Below are positions 57,388 to 64,000 of a stretch of 64,000 bases of DNA, piece after piece. Made by a program: the position numbers and the translations under genes. Below the pieces are notes generated by a model. The model had not been told where the DNA came from and made no database searches. It saw nothing but the letters and a program-made list of their open reading frames with translations. The DNA is from Pseudomonas marginalis (GTDB lineage: Bacteria > Pseudomonadota > Gammaproteobacteria > Pseudomonadales > Pseudomonadaceae), in the NCBI RefSeq assembly GCF_900105325.1, contig NZ_FNSU01000003.1:2914001-2978000 (forward strand), given 5' to 3'. Position 1 is the stretch's first letter. Every line of letters starts with the position of its first letter.

Positions 57388-58386
57388 TTATTTGAACCCG
57401 GGATCCTGGGCCTTCCACCAACTGCAGAACTCGTCGAGGGCAGTCCACAGGCTGACCTTGGGCTCGTAATCCAGATAATGCCTGGCCCGGCTGATGTCGA
57501 GGGTGAAATCTTTGTTCATTACCTGCATGCCCAGGCGCGATAACGCCGGCTCCGGACGACCGGGCCACATTGCGCAAAAGGCTTCGTTAAGCGCCGCCAC
57601 GCTGTAAGACAAGCCGTAGGAGCGGTAACGGGTCACCTGGGGCAGCTCCATTTGGCGCATCACGTAATTGACCACATCCCACACCGGCACCGGCGTGCCG
57701 TTGCTGATGTTGTAGGCCTTGCCCAGGGCCGAACCGGTGGCCAGCAAGCTGCTGAGCAGCGCTTCGTTGAGGTTGTGCACACTGGTGAAGTCGACCTTGT
57801 TGAGACCGTCGCCGACGATAGCCAGGCGGTTCTTGCGCTGCATCTTCAACAGGCGCGGGAAAATACTCATGTCACCGGCACCGGTGACGAAACGCGGGCG
57901 CAGGGCCAGCACCTCGAGGCCGAACTCCTGGGCGCCGAACACTTTCTGTTCGGCCAGGTACTTCGTGGCCGCATAGGGATGCTTGAAGCGCTTGGGGACT
58001 TGCTCTTCGGTCAACCCGCGGTGATCGCGCCCGTCGAAGTAGATCGACGGCGACGACAGGTGCACCAGACGGCCCACGCGCTGCTTGAGGCAGGCTTCCA
58101 CGACGTTTTCAGTCACCAGCACGTTGCCTTGATGGAAGTCCTGGTACCTCCCCCACAAGCCCACGGCGCCTGCACAATGCACCACGGCTTCGACATCGCG
58201 GCACAGGTCGCGCACCAGGTCGGCATCACTCAAGTCACCCTGGATAAACTCGGCACCGCGTCGAACCAGGTGCTCCACACCCTCGGCGCGCCGCCCGTTG
58301 ACCCGCACGTCCAGGCCCTGCTCCAGGGCGAAACGCGCAAAGCGCCCGCCGATGAAGCCGCTTGCGCCGGTGACCAGAATCTTCAT
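57388..58386 (-). CDS. NAD-dependent epimerase/3-beta-HSD-like protein
   Basis: A 332-residue extended SDR. The NAD motif TGASGFIGGRF is near residue 7, and the catalytic YxxxK is in HPYAATKYLAEQ near 140. The order resembles 3-beta-hydroxysteroid dehydrogenase/isomerase-like and OleD-like reductases. It is followed (126 bases) by the coiled-coil gene and lies near argP, convergent with neither. The substrate is unknown. Confidence 0.85.
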   Translation of the reverse strand: MKILVTGASGFIGGRFARFALEQGLDVRVNGRRAEGVEHLVRRGAEFIQGDLSDADLVRDLCRDVEAVVHCAGAVGLWGRYQDFHQGNVLVTENVVEACLKQRVGRLVHLSSPSIYFDGRDHRGLTEEQVPKRFKHPYAATKYLAEQKVFGAQEFGLEVLALRPRFVTGAGDMSIFPRLLKMQRKNRLAIVGDGLNKVDFTSVHNLNEALLSSLLATGSALGKAYNISNGTPVPVWDVVNYVMRQMELPQVTRYRSYGLSYSVAALNEAFCAMWPGRPEPALSRLGMQVMNKDFTLDISRARHYLDYEPKVSLWTALDEFCSWWKAQDPGFK

Positions 58387-58438
58387 GTATTACCCCGTGT
58401 TCTTTCATTTTTCATCGCAGTTGCCTTGACGACCGCCA

Positions 58439-59332
58439 TCAGTCCAACGGCACCAACCATTGTCCGCAGGCTTGGGCCAGGTGGTCGGTCAACAGGCCCA
58501 ACAGCTGCCCGCCGCTGCGCCAATGATGCCAGTACAACGGTACATCGATGGGCTTATCTGGCATCAACTCGACCAACACGCCCTTTTCCAGTTGGTCGCG
58601 CACCTGCAACTCAGGCACCAGCCCCCAGCCGAGCCCGGCTTCCGCCAGGCGGATAAAGCCTTCGGACGATGGGCATAAATGGTGTTCGAAACCGCCGTCC
58701 ACGCCCAGAGACGCCAGGTAGCGGTGCTGCAGGAAATCATCCGGGCCGAACACCAGTGCCGGTGTGCGCGCCAGTTGCTCGGCACGCACACCTTGGGGGA
58801 AATGCCGTGCAACAAATGCAGGGCTGGCCAACGCCCGATAACGCATGGCGCCGAGCAACAGGCTGCGGGCTCCGGCCACCGGGCGCTCGCTGGCGCAGAT
58901 ACAGGCGGCTACTTCCCCGGCGCGCATGCGCTTGAGTCCCACCGTCTGGTCTTCTACGACCAGATCCAGCAGCAAATGCTGCTCGGCACAGAAGTCGCTG
59001 ACCGCCTCGGCCCACCAAGTGGCCAGGCTGTCGGCATTCAGGGCGATGCGCAGGCGTTCAGGCATGCCTTCTTCGTCCAGCGCCGGCACCTGGCTTTGCA
59101 GGTCGCGCTCCAGCAGCCGCACCTGCTGCACATGGTTAAGCAAACGCCGACCTATATCGGTGGGCGCCGGCGGCGTAACCCGCACCAGCACCGGCTGGCC
59201 GATGCGTGCTTCCAATAACTTGATGCGCTGGGAAATCGCCGATTGCGACAGCCCCAATACCTGGGCACCGCGCTCGAAGCCGGCCTGTTCCACCACCGCC
59301 GCCAGGGCGGAAAGCAATTTATAGTCGAACAT
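58439..59332 (-). CDS. argP: LysR-type regulator ArgP (IciA)
   Basis: A 297-residue LysR regulator of basic amino-acid export. The opening MFDYKLLSALAAVVEQAGFERGAQVLGLSQSAISQRIKLLEARIGQPVLVR is characteristic of ArgP/IciA. I chose the ATG at 59332; the frame extends to 59488 without support. It is divergent from the ACT-domain gene and argO, which it should activate in response to arginine or lysine. The same order exists at P. aeruginosa PA4363-PA4365. Confidence 0.92.
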   Translation of the reverse strand: MFDYKLLSALAAVVEQAGFERGAQVLGLSQSAISQRIKLLEARIGQPVLVRVTPPAPTDIGRRLLNHVQQVRLLERDLQSQVPALDEEGMPERLRIALNADSLATWWAEAVSDFCAEQHLLLDLVVEDQTVGLKRMRAGEVAACICASERPVAGARSLLLGAMRYRALASPAFVARHFPQGVRAEQLARTPALVFGPDDFLQHRYLASLGVDGGFEHHLCPSSEGFIRLAEAGLGWGLVPELQVRDQLEKGVLVELMPDKPIDVPLYWHHWRSGGQLLGLLTDHLAQACGQWLVPLD

Positions 59333-59432
59333 CAGTTTCTCTAATGAGCGATCAGCAATATTGGTTTTTCTTATACAGCCTGGACCACGAGAATAGCCAG
59401 CATCGCTTCTCTCTTTAAAAGGAACCTTCACC

Positions 59433-59834
59433 ATGGCTGGCGAAACCGCCCTGGCAACCCTGCTGCGCAGCATGAGCCCGCAGCTCAATGACGGTGACTA
59501 CGTGTTCTGCACCCTGCCTGACCATCGTATCCCGGCCGGTTGCGAGGCCATCGGCAGCTTTCGCGAGCAGGAAGGCCTGACCCTGATCCTGGAGCGCCGG
59601 CAGGCGGAACAGGCCGGGCTGGCGTTCGACTACATCGCCGCGTGGATCACCCTGAATGTGCATTCAGCGCTGCAAGCCGTGGGCCTGACGGCCGCCTTCG
59701 CCAGCGCACTCGGCAAAGCCGGGATCAGTTGCAACGTGATCGCCGGCTACTACCACGACCACCTGTTCGTCGGCCGTGCGGATGCCGAGCGAGCCATGGA
59801 CGTATTGCGGCAACTGGCAGCGACTTCGGAGTAA
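59433..59834 (+). CDS. ACT-domain protein
   Basis: A 133-residue small protein with two ACT-like repeats; visible features include TLPDHRIPAGCEAIGSFREQEGLTLILER and NVHSALQAVGLTAAFASALGKAGISCNVIAGYYHDHLFV. ACT domains bind amino acids. AAAAGGA precedes the ATG. Its stop lies just before the argO start (TAATG), so it is coupled with the exporter. It probably senses or buffers the exported amino acid; this role is inferred from context. Confidence 0.88.
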   Translation: MAGETALATLLRSMSPQLNDGDYVFCTLPDHRIPAGCEAIGSFREQEGLTLILERRQAEQAGLAFDYIAAWITLNVHSALQAVGLTAAFASALGKAGISCNVIAGYYHDHLFVGRADAERAMDVLRQLAATSE

Positions 59835-59839
59835 TGGTT

Positions 59840-60439
59840 ATGTGGCAAAGCTATCTGAACGGATTATTGGTGGCCCTGGGGCTGATCATGGCCATCGGCA
59901 CGCAAAACGCATTTGTATTGGCGCAAAGCCTGCGCCGTGAACATCACCTGCCGGTGGCGGCGTTGTGCGTGGTGTGCGACGCCTTGCTCGTGGCCGCCGG
60001 GGTATTCGGCCTGGCGACGGTGCTGGCACAAAACCCGCTGCTGCTGGAGATTGCCCGCTGGGGCGGCGCCGCGTTCCTGCTGTGGTACGGCACCCTGGCG
60101 CTGCGCCGGGCGTTTTCGACACAGGGCCTGGAGCAAGGGGGCGACCTCAAGGTCCGCTCATTGCGCGCCGTATTGCTCAGCGCCTTGGCGGTCACGTTGC
60201 TCAATCCTCATGTGTACCTGGACACGGTGCTGCTGATCGGCTCACTGGGCGCGCAACAAACCGAACCCGGCGCCTACGTGGCCGGGGCCGCGAGTGCATC
60301 GTTGCTGTGGTTCGCCACCCTGGCGCTCGGCGCGGCCTGGCTGGCGCCATGGCTGGCACGCCCGGCGACATGGCGCCTGTTGGACCTGTTGGTAGCGGCG
60401 ATGATGTTCAGCGTGGCCTATCAATTGATCAGCGCCTGA
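59840..60439 (+). CDS. argO: LysE/ArgO-type amino-acid exporter
   Basis: A 199-residue inner-membrane exporter with six membrane segments, removing excess arginine or lysine. Typical are GLIMAIGTQNAFVLAQSLRREH and TLLNPHVYLDTVLLIGS. The ATG at 59840 is eight bases after CGGAG; the ATG at 59834, overlapping the upstream stop, is too close. Context (argP, ACT gene) supports ArgO rather than a threonine exporter. The next gene is sodB. Confidence 0.9.
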   Translation: MWQSYLNGLLVALGLIMAIGTQNAFVLAQSLRREHHLPVAALCVVCDALLVAAGVFGLATVLAQNPLLLEIARWGGAAFLLWYGTLALRRAFSTQGLEQGGDLKVRSLRAVLLSALAVTLLNPHVYLDTVLLIGSLGAQQTEPGAYVAGAASASLLWFATLALGAAWLAPWLARPATWRLLDLLVAAMMFSVAYQLISA

Positions 60440-60617
60440 TGAATATTCCAAAACGCTCTGGAACCTCTATCCCACACAGTTGTTGCGTGGTTTTGCCGCA
60501 CCCCCGGTGCTATGATCCGGACCCTGCGCCGCAAAGAGTACAAACTCCCCGGCGCTTGTTTGGCCGCCCGTGATCGGCCTTGCGCTCACCGCAACTGACC
60601 TGATTAGGAGAATCATC

Positions 60618-61214
60618 ATGGCTTTCGAATTGCCGCCGCTGCCCTACGCACACGATGCCCTGCAGCCGCACATCTCCAAGGAAACCTTGGAATACCACCA
60701 CGACAAGCACCACAACACCTATGTCGTGAACCTGAACAACCTGGTGCCAGGCACCGAGTTCGAAGGCAAGACCCTGGAAGAAATCGTCAAATCTTCTTCG
60801 GGCGGCATCTTCAACAACGCCGCTCAGGTCTGGAACCACACCTTCTACTGGAACTGCCTGGCACCAAACGCCGGCGGCCAACCCACCGGCGCGCTGGCTG
60901 AAGCCATCAACGCCGCGTTCGGTTCGTTCGACAAGTTCAAGGAAGAATTCACCAAGACGTCCGTCGGCACCTTCGGTTCCGGTTGGGGCTGGCTGGTGAA
61001 AAAGGCTGACGGTTCCCTGGCCCTGGCCAGCACCATCGGCGCCGGCAACCCGCTGACCAGCGGCGACACCCCGCTGCTGACCTGCGACGTGTGGGAACAC
61101 GCCTACTACATCGACTACCGCAACGTACGTCCAAAGTATGTGGAAGCGTTCTGGAACCTGGTCAACTGGAAGTTCGTCGCTGAGCAGTTCGAAGGCAAGA
61201 CCTTCACTGCCTAA
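60618..61214 (+). CDS. sodB: Iron superoxide dismutase
   Basis: Converts superoxide to oxygen and hydrogen peroxide in the cytosol. The 198-residue enzyme has the metal ligands in EYHHDKHH (His27), QVWNHTFYW (His74), and CDVWEHAYY (Asp157 and His161). The ATG at 60618 has GGAG upstream (ttagGAGaatc). A terminator follows at 61235. In P. aeruginosa sodB is next to bifA (PA4366-PA4367); here about 560 bases lie between, with an inserted small gene. Confidence 0.97.
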   Translation: MAFELPPLPYAHDALQPHISKETLEYHHDKHHNTYVVNLNNLVPGTEFEGKTLEEIVKSSSGGIFNNAAQVWNHTFYWNCLAPNAGGQPTGALAEAINAAFGSFDKFKEEFTKTSVGTFGSGWGWLVKKADGSLALASTIGAGNPLTSGDTPLLTCDVWEHAYYIDYRNVRPKYVEAFWNLVNWKFVAEQFEGKTFTA

Positions 61215-61234
61215 GCAACCCTTGCAGTAGAAAG

Positions 61235-61259
61235 AGCCCGGCGATTGCCGGGCTTTTTT
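61235..61259 (+). terminator. Rho-independent terminator of sodB
   Basis: AGCCCGGC-GATT-GCCGGGCT followed by T6. A perfect 8-bp stem, 20 bases past the sodB stop. Confidence 0.95.
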
Positions 61260-61290
61260 GTGGGTGCAGCATAGGCAAGCCAGAAATACT

Positions 61291-61318
61291 GGAACCCACC
61301 AATAGGATTCACCACACA
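61291..61318 (+). promoter_or_regulatory. Consensus hrp box (HrpL/RspL promoter)
   Basis: GGAACC (61291-61296), a 15-base spacer, and CCACACA (61312-61318) match the hrp-box consensus GGAACC-N15/16-CCACNNA exactly. It is correctly oriented and 45 bases upstream of the ATG at 61364. No other exact match with correct spacing was found by eye in the window. Confidence 0.8.
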
Positions 61319-61363
61319 AGGGGTAGGAGGAATAAACCTCTTAATCACGTGTGAGGAATTACG

Positions 61364-61540
61364 ATGGATCCTATGTCGGCGGCAACGGGCGCAATCCCAA
61401 TGATAACGGGACTTCTTGATAAGGGTATGGATCTGGCCAAAGGAGTAATGGACATGACAAACGAGGAAATCGACATAGCCGGTGGCGGCGAAAAGATCGG
61501 CGGGGAAGGACAACAACCACAGGGTCCGGTTAATTACTAA
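61364..61540 (+). CDS. Undescribed 58-residue protein behind a hrp box
   Basis: An ATG with GAGGA six bases upstream opens a 58-codon frame ending in TAA. The product starts MDPMSAATGAIPMITGLLDK, has an amphipathic helical stretch (about 12-33, rich in Met, Leu, Asp), an acidic Glu/Asp patch near 34-38 and a Gly/Gln-rich end GGGEKIGGEGQQPQGPVNY. There is no Cys, signal peptide or long hydrophobic segment. The consensus hrp box places it in a type III secretion regulon: an effector-like, needle-like or chaperone-like role is possible, but I recognise no family. Its codon use is less GC-rich than that of sodB and bifA, suggesting transfer. Confidence 0.62.
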   Translation: MDPMSAATGAIPMITGLLDKGMDLAKGVMDMTNEEIDIAGGGEKIGGEGQQPQGPVNY

Positions 61541-61554
61541 CACCGCCGGCTCGC

Positions 61555-61579
61555 AGAAGGCGGACCGGCTCCGCCTTCT
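61555..61579 (+). terminator. Hairpin after the hrp-box gene
   Basis: AGAAGGCGGA-CCGGC-TCCGCCTTCT is a perfect 10-bp stem 14 bases past the stop of the small gene. There is no strong T run, so it is a probable but imperfect terminator. The rest of the space to bifA (61580-61775) shows nothing clear beyond the bifA leader. Confidence 0.6.
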
Positions 61580-61775
61580 CTCCAGTCAATATTTGTACCG
61601 CATGCTGATTCTTTATCCACGTCTGCCAGGCACCGATCTGCGTTGGTACCTCTCAATGCTGGTCAGCCAAAACGTCAATTGAGCTTATGCCCCAATGTCC
61701 CTTTGACTGCCAACCTCAGATTGCCAATACTCATGGCATATTGAAGGCCACCCGCATGAGACAAGGAATGCCCCT

Positions 61776-63827
61776 TTGAAGCTGGAACTCAAAAACAGCT
61801 TGTCGGTGAAGTTGCTACGGGTCGTGCTGCTGTCGGCGTTGATCGTGGGCGTGACGCTGAGCGTGGCGCAGATCGTTTTCGATGCCTACAAGACGCGCCA
61901 GGCCGTGGCCGGTGATGCCCAGCGCATCCTCGACATGTTTCGCGACCCCTCGACCCAGGCCGTCTATAGCCTGGACCGCGAGATGGGCATGCAGGTGATA
62001 GAGGGGCTGTTCCAGGACGAGGCGGTGCGCATGGCCTCCATCGGCCATCCCAACGAAACCATGCTGGCAGAAAAAAGCCGTGCCTTGCAGCACTCCCCCA
62101 GCCGCTGGCTCACCGACCTGATTCTTGGCCGGGAACGCACCTTCACCACTGCCTTGGTCGGCAAAGGCCCCTACAGCGAATATTACGGTGACCTGAGCAT
62201 TACCCTCGACACCGCCACGTACGGCCAGGGCTTTATTGTCAGTTCGGTGATCATCTTCATTTCCGGCGTGTTACGCGCCTTGGCCATGGGCCTGGTGTTG
62301 TACCTGGTTTACCACTGGCTGCTGACCAAGCCGCTGTCGCGGATTATCGAACACCTGACATCGATCAACCCGGACCGCCCCAGCGAGCACAAGATCCCGC
62401 AACTCAAGGGCCACGAGCGCAACGAGTTGGGGTTGTGGATCAACACCGCCAACCAGTTGCTCGAATCCATCGAGCGCAACACCCACCTGCGCCATGAGGC
62501 GGAATCCAGCCTGCTGCGCATGGCCCAGTACGATTTCCTCACCGGCCTGCCCAACCGCCAGAAACTGCAGGAGCAACTGGACAAGATCCTCATCGACGCC
62601 GGTCGCCGCCAGCGCCGGGTGGCGGTGCTGTGCGTGGGACTGGATGACTTCAAAAGCGTCAACGAGCAGTTTACCTACCAGGCCGGCGACAAATTGCTGC
62701 TGGCCCTGGCCGACCGTCTGCGCGCCCACAGCGGTCGCCTCGGCGCCCTCGCCCGCCTGGGGGGCGACCAGTTCGCGCTGGTACAGGCCGATATCGACCA
62801 GCCCTACGAAGCGGCCGAACTGGCGCAAAGTATCCTCGACGACCTGGAGGCGGAGTTCGCCCTCGACCACGAGGAAATTCGCCTGCGCGCCACCATCGGC
62901 ATCACCTTGTTTCCCGAAGATGGCGACAGCACCGAGAAGCTGCTGCAAAAAGCCGAACAGACCATGACCCTGGCCAAGAGCCGCTCTCGCAACCGCTATC
63001 AGTTCTATATCGCCAGCGTCGACAGCGAAATGCGCCGCCGCCGCGAGCTGGAAAAAGACCTGCGCGATGCCCTCAGCCGCGACCAGTTCCACCTGGTCTA
63101 CCAGCCGCAGATCAGCTATCGCGACCAGCGTGTGGTAGGCGTGGAAGCCCTGATCCGTTGGCAGCACCCGGAACACGGGCTGGTGCCGCCGGACCTGTTC
63201 ATCCCGCTGGCAGAACAGAACGGCACCATTATTCCGATTGGCGAATGGGTACTGGACCAGGCCTGTCGACAATTGCGCGAATGGCATGACCTGGGCTTCA
63301 CCGAACTGCGCATGGCGGTCAACCTGTCCACCGTGCAGTTGCACCACACCGAGCTGCCACGGGTGGTCAACAACCTGATGCAGATCTACCGCCTGCCGCC
63401 GCGCAGCCTGGAGCTGGAAGTCACCGAAACCGGCCTGATGGAAGACATCAGCACCGCCGCCCAACACCTGTTGAGCCTGCGCCGCTCCGGGGCATTGATC
63501 GCGATTGATGACTTCGGCACCGGCTATTCCTCCTTGAGCTATTTGAAAAGCCTGCCCCTGGACAAGATCAAGATCGACAAAAGCTTCGTCCAGGACCTGC
63601 TGGACGACGATGACGACGCCACCATCGTTCGCGCCATTATCCAACTGGGCAAAAGCCTGGGCATGCAGGTCATCGCGGAAGGCGTGGAAACCGCGGAGCA
63701 GGAGGCCTACATCATCTCCGAGGGTTGCCATGAAGGTCAGGGTTACTACTACAGTAAACCCCTGCCGGCCCGGGAGTTGGCGGCTTTTTTGAAGCAGGCG
63801 GAGCGCAATGGCGCGGCCATTCTCTGA
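61776..63827 (+). CDS. bifA: c-di-GMP phosphodiesterase BifA (GGDEF-EAL)
   Basis: Degrades c-di-GMP and so promotes motility over biofilm. The 683-residue inner-membrane protein has a membrane helix (about 12-34), a periplasmic part, a second membrane region (about 155-185) with a HAMP-like linker, a degenerate GGDEF domain (GGDQF at 329-333, so no cyclase activity) and an EAL domain (EAL at 457-459, DDFGTG at 578-583) that looks intact. It starts at TTG, with AAGGA eight bases upstream; the nearby ATG at 61768 stops after three codons. The sequence start and the sodB neighbour match P. aeruginosa BifA. Confidence 0.93.
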   Translation: MKLELKNSLSVKLLRVVLLSALIVGVTLSVAQIVFDAYKTRQAVAGDAQRILDMFRDPSTQAVYSLDREMGMQVIEGLFQDEAVRMASIGHPNETMLAEKSRALQHSPSRWLTDLILGRERTFTTALVGKGPYSEYYGDLSITLDTATYGQGFIVSSVIIFISGVLRALAMGLVLYLVYHWLLTKPLSRIIEHLTSINPDRPSEHKIPQLKGHERNELGLWINTANQLLESIERNTHLRHEAESSLLRMAQYDFLTGLPNRQKLQEQLDKILIDAGRRQRRVAVLCVGLDDFKSVNEQFTYQAGDKLLLALADRLRAHSGRLGALARLGGDQFALVQADIDQPYEAAELAQSILDDLEAEFALDHEEIRLRATIGITLFPEDGDSTEKLLQKAEQTMTLAKSRSRNRYQFYIASVDSEMRRRRELEKDLRDALSRDQFHLVYQPQISYRDQRVVGVEALIRWQHPEHGLVPPDLFIPLAEQNGTIIPIGEWVLDQACRQLREWHDLGFTELRMAVNLSTVQLHHTELPRVVNNLMQIYRLPPRSLELEVTETGLMEDISTAAQHLLSLRRSGALIAIDDFGTGYSSLSYLKSLPLDKIKIDKSFVQDLLDDDDDATIVRAIIQLGKSLGMQVIAEGVETAEQEAYIISEGCHEGQGYYYSKPLPARELAAFLKQAERNGAAIL

Positions 63828-63875
63828 GCGGGCAAAACGATACTGAATATTTCCCGCGTATAACCCTTTACACAA

Positions 63876-63894
63876 AATGCAAATCTTTCGCATT
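63876..63894. promoter_or_regulatory. Dyad before the last gene
   Basis: AATGC-N9-GCATT lies 60 bases upstream of the ATG at 63954 in an AT-rich spot. It may be a regulator site; it loosely resembles Fur-type AT-rich dyads but does not match well. Confidence 0.25.
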
Positions 63895-63953
63895 ATGTCG
63901 CAGTTTTGCGCGACCCCCGCGCGCCCATCAACAACCGAAGCAGGATGTTCGCC

Positions 63954-64000
63954 ATGATTCGTATGCCCCTGGCCACCGCCAGTCTGCTGGCCATTGCCAT
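63954..64000 (+). CDS. N-terminus of an exported protein cut by the window edge
   Basis: ATG at 63954 with CAGGA eight bases upstream reads MIRMPLATASLLAIA and is open to the window end. Basic and then hydrophobic residues look like a signal peptide. An ATG at 63945 in the same frame is less well placed. The family cannot be told from 15 residues. Confidence 0.6.
   Translation, partial: MIRMPLATASLLAIA

Noticed and set aside
59421..59445. GGAACC just before the ACT gene
   Set aside because: No CCAC element at 15-16 bases, and the GGA there is the ribosome binding site.
60462..60480. GGAACC followed by CCACACA after argO
   Set aside because: The two elements are only six bases apart, so it cannot be a hrp box.
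61482..61682. 66-codon frame after the hrp-box gene
   Set aside because: It overlaps the better supported 58-codon gene, has no ribosome site and covers the hairpin at 61555.
62271..63893. 540-codon open frame antisense to bifA
   Set aside because: Antisense shadow; bifA is certain from its GGDQF and EAL motifs and synteny.

Overview
The window reads as chromosomal DNA of a fluorescent pseudomonad, most likely the Pseudomonas fluorescens group. It is GC-rich and tightly packed, and its gene neighbourhoods match known Pseudomonas loci: fadD1-fadD2-hydrolase-phaJ1, eda-pgl-zwf/hexR-mutarotase-oprB-gtsDCBA, and argP-ACT-argO-sodB-bifA. Its intergenic spaces carry the short palindromic repeats (GI-like GTGGGAGGGG and GII-like GTGAGCGGGC units) that are abundant in the SBW25 lineage. 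I saw no rRNA, tRNA, CRISPR array, integrase or transposase, so this is core chromosome with scattered accessory inserts.

Layout, left to right. 1-6.3 kb: a TetR regulator divergent from a gene cut by the window edge, a MASE2-GGDEF diguanylate cyclase, a PAS-PAS chemoreceptor, a DUF1003 membrane protein, and a LysR regulator divergent from an amidotransferase/monooxygenase pair. 6.3-11.6 kb: a repeat array, then glpQ, a PepSY protein, a ZntB-type transporter behind a strong Pho-box match, and the phosphate transporter Pit. 11.6-18.5 kb: the 5-oxoprolinase genes pxpABC with a divergent LysR gene, a second LysR gene, an SDR, a PACE-type efflux protein whose 3' end overlaps the SDR gene antisense, and a third LysR gene. 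18.5-25.4 kb: a nested repeat, an ECF42-type sigma-factor operon (SnoaL-like, YCII/DGPF, AHSA1 and sigma with TPR-like tail), a GNAT, a hipBA toxin-antitoxin pair, a GyrI-like protein and alaC.

25.5-28.8 kb is the gluconate module gntP-gntK/gntR, with three GntR operator matches. 28.8-36.4 kb mixes a GST, an NAD-dependent epimerase, a sugar-acid type MFS carrier, a secreted methyltransferase-like protein, a second deformylase, a YihY membrane protein, CsbD and small conserved proteins. 36.4-42.9 kb holds fatty-acid activation (fadD1, fadD2, a lipase-like hydrolase, phaJ1) and stress proteins. 44-56 kb is the glucose module: outer-membrane porin, ABC uptake, mannose isomerase, mutarotase, Zwf-Pgl-Eda and the HexR regulator. 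CA-rich Hfq/Crc-type motifs sit in front of gntP, zwf, oprB, gtsA and the isomerase, so catabolite repression probably acts across both sugar modules. A shared palindrome also precedes gtsA and the isomerase gene.

56.4-64 kb holds a coiled-coil membrane protein, an epimerase, argP/ACT/argO amino-acid export, sodB and the c-di-GMP phosphodiesterase gene bifA, then the start of an exported protein. Between sodB and bifA lies a consensus hrp box (GGAACC-N15-CCACACA) followed 45 bases later by an undescribed 58-codon gene with a good ribosome binding site. This is the most surprising observation in the window and suggests a small member of a type III secretion (HrpL/RspL) regulon placed between housekeeping genes.
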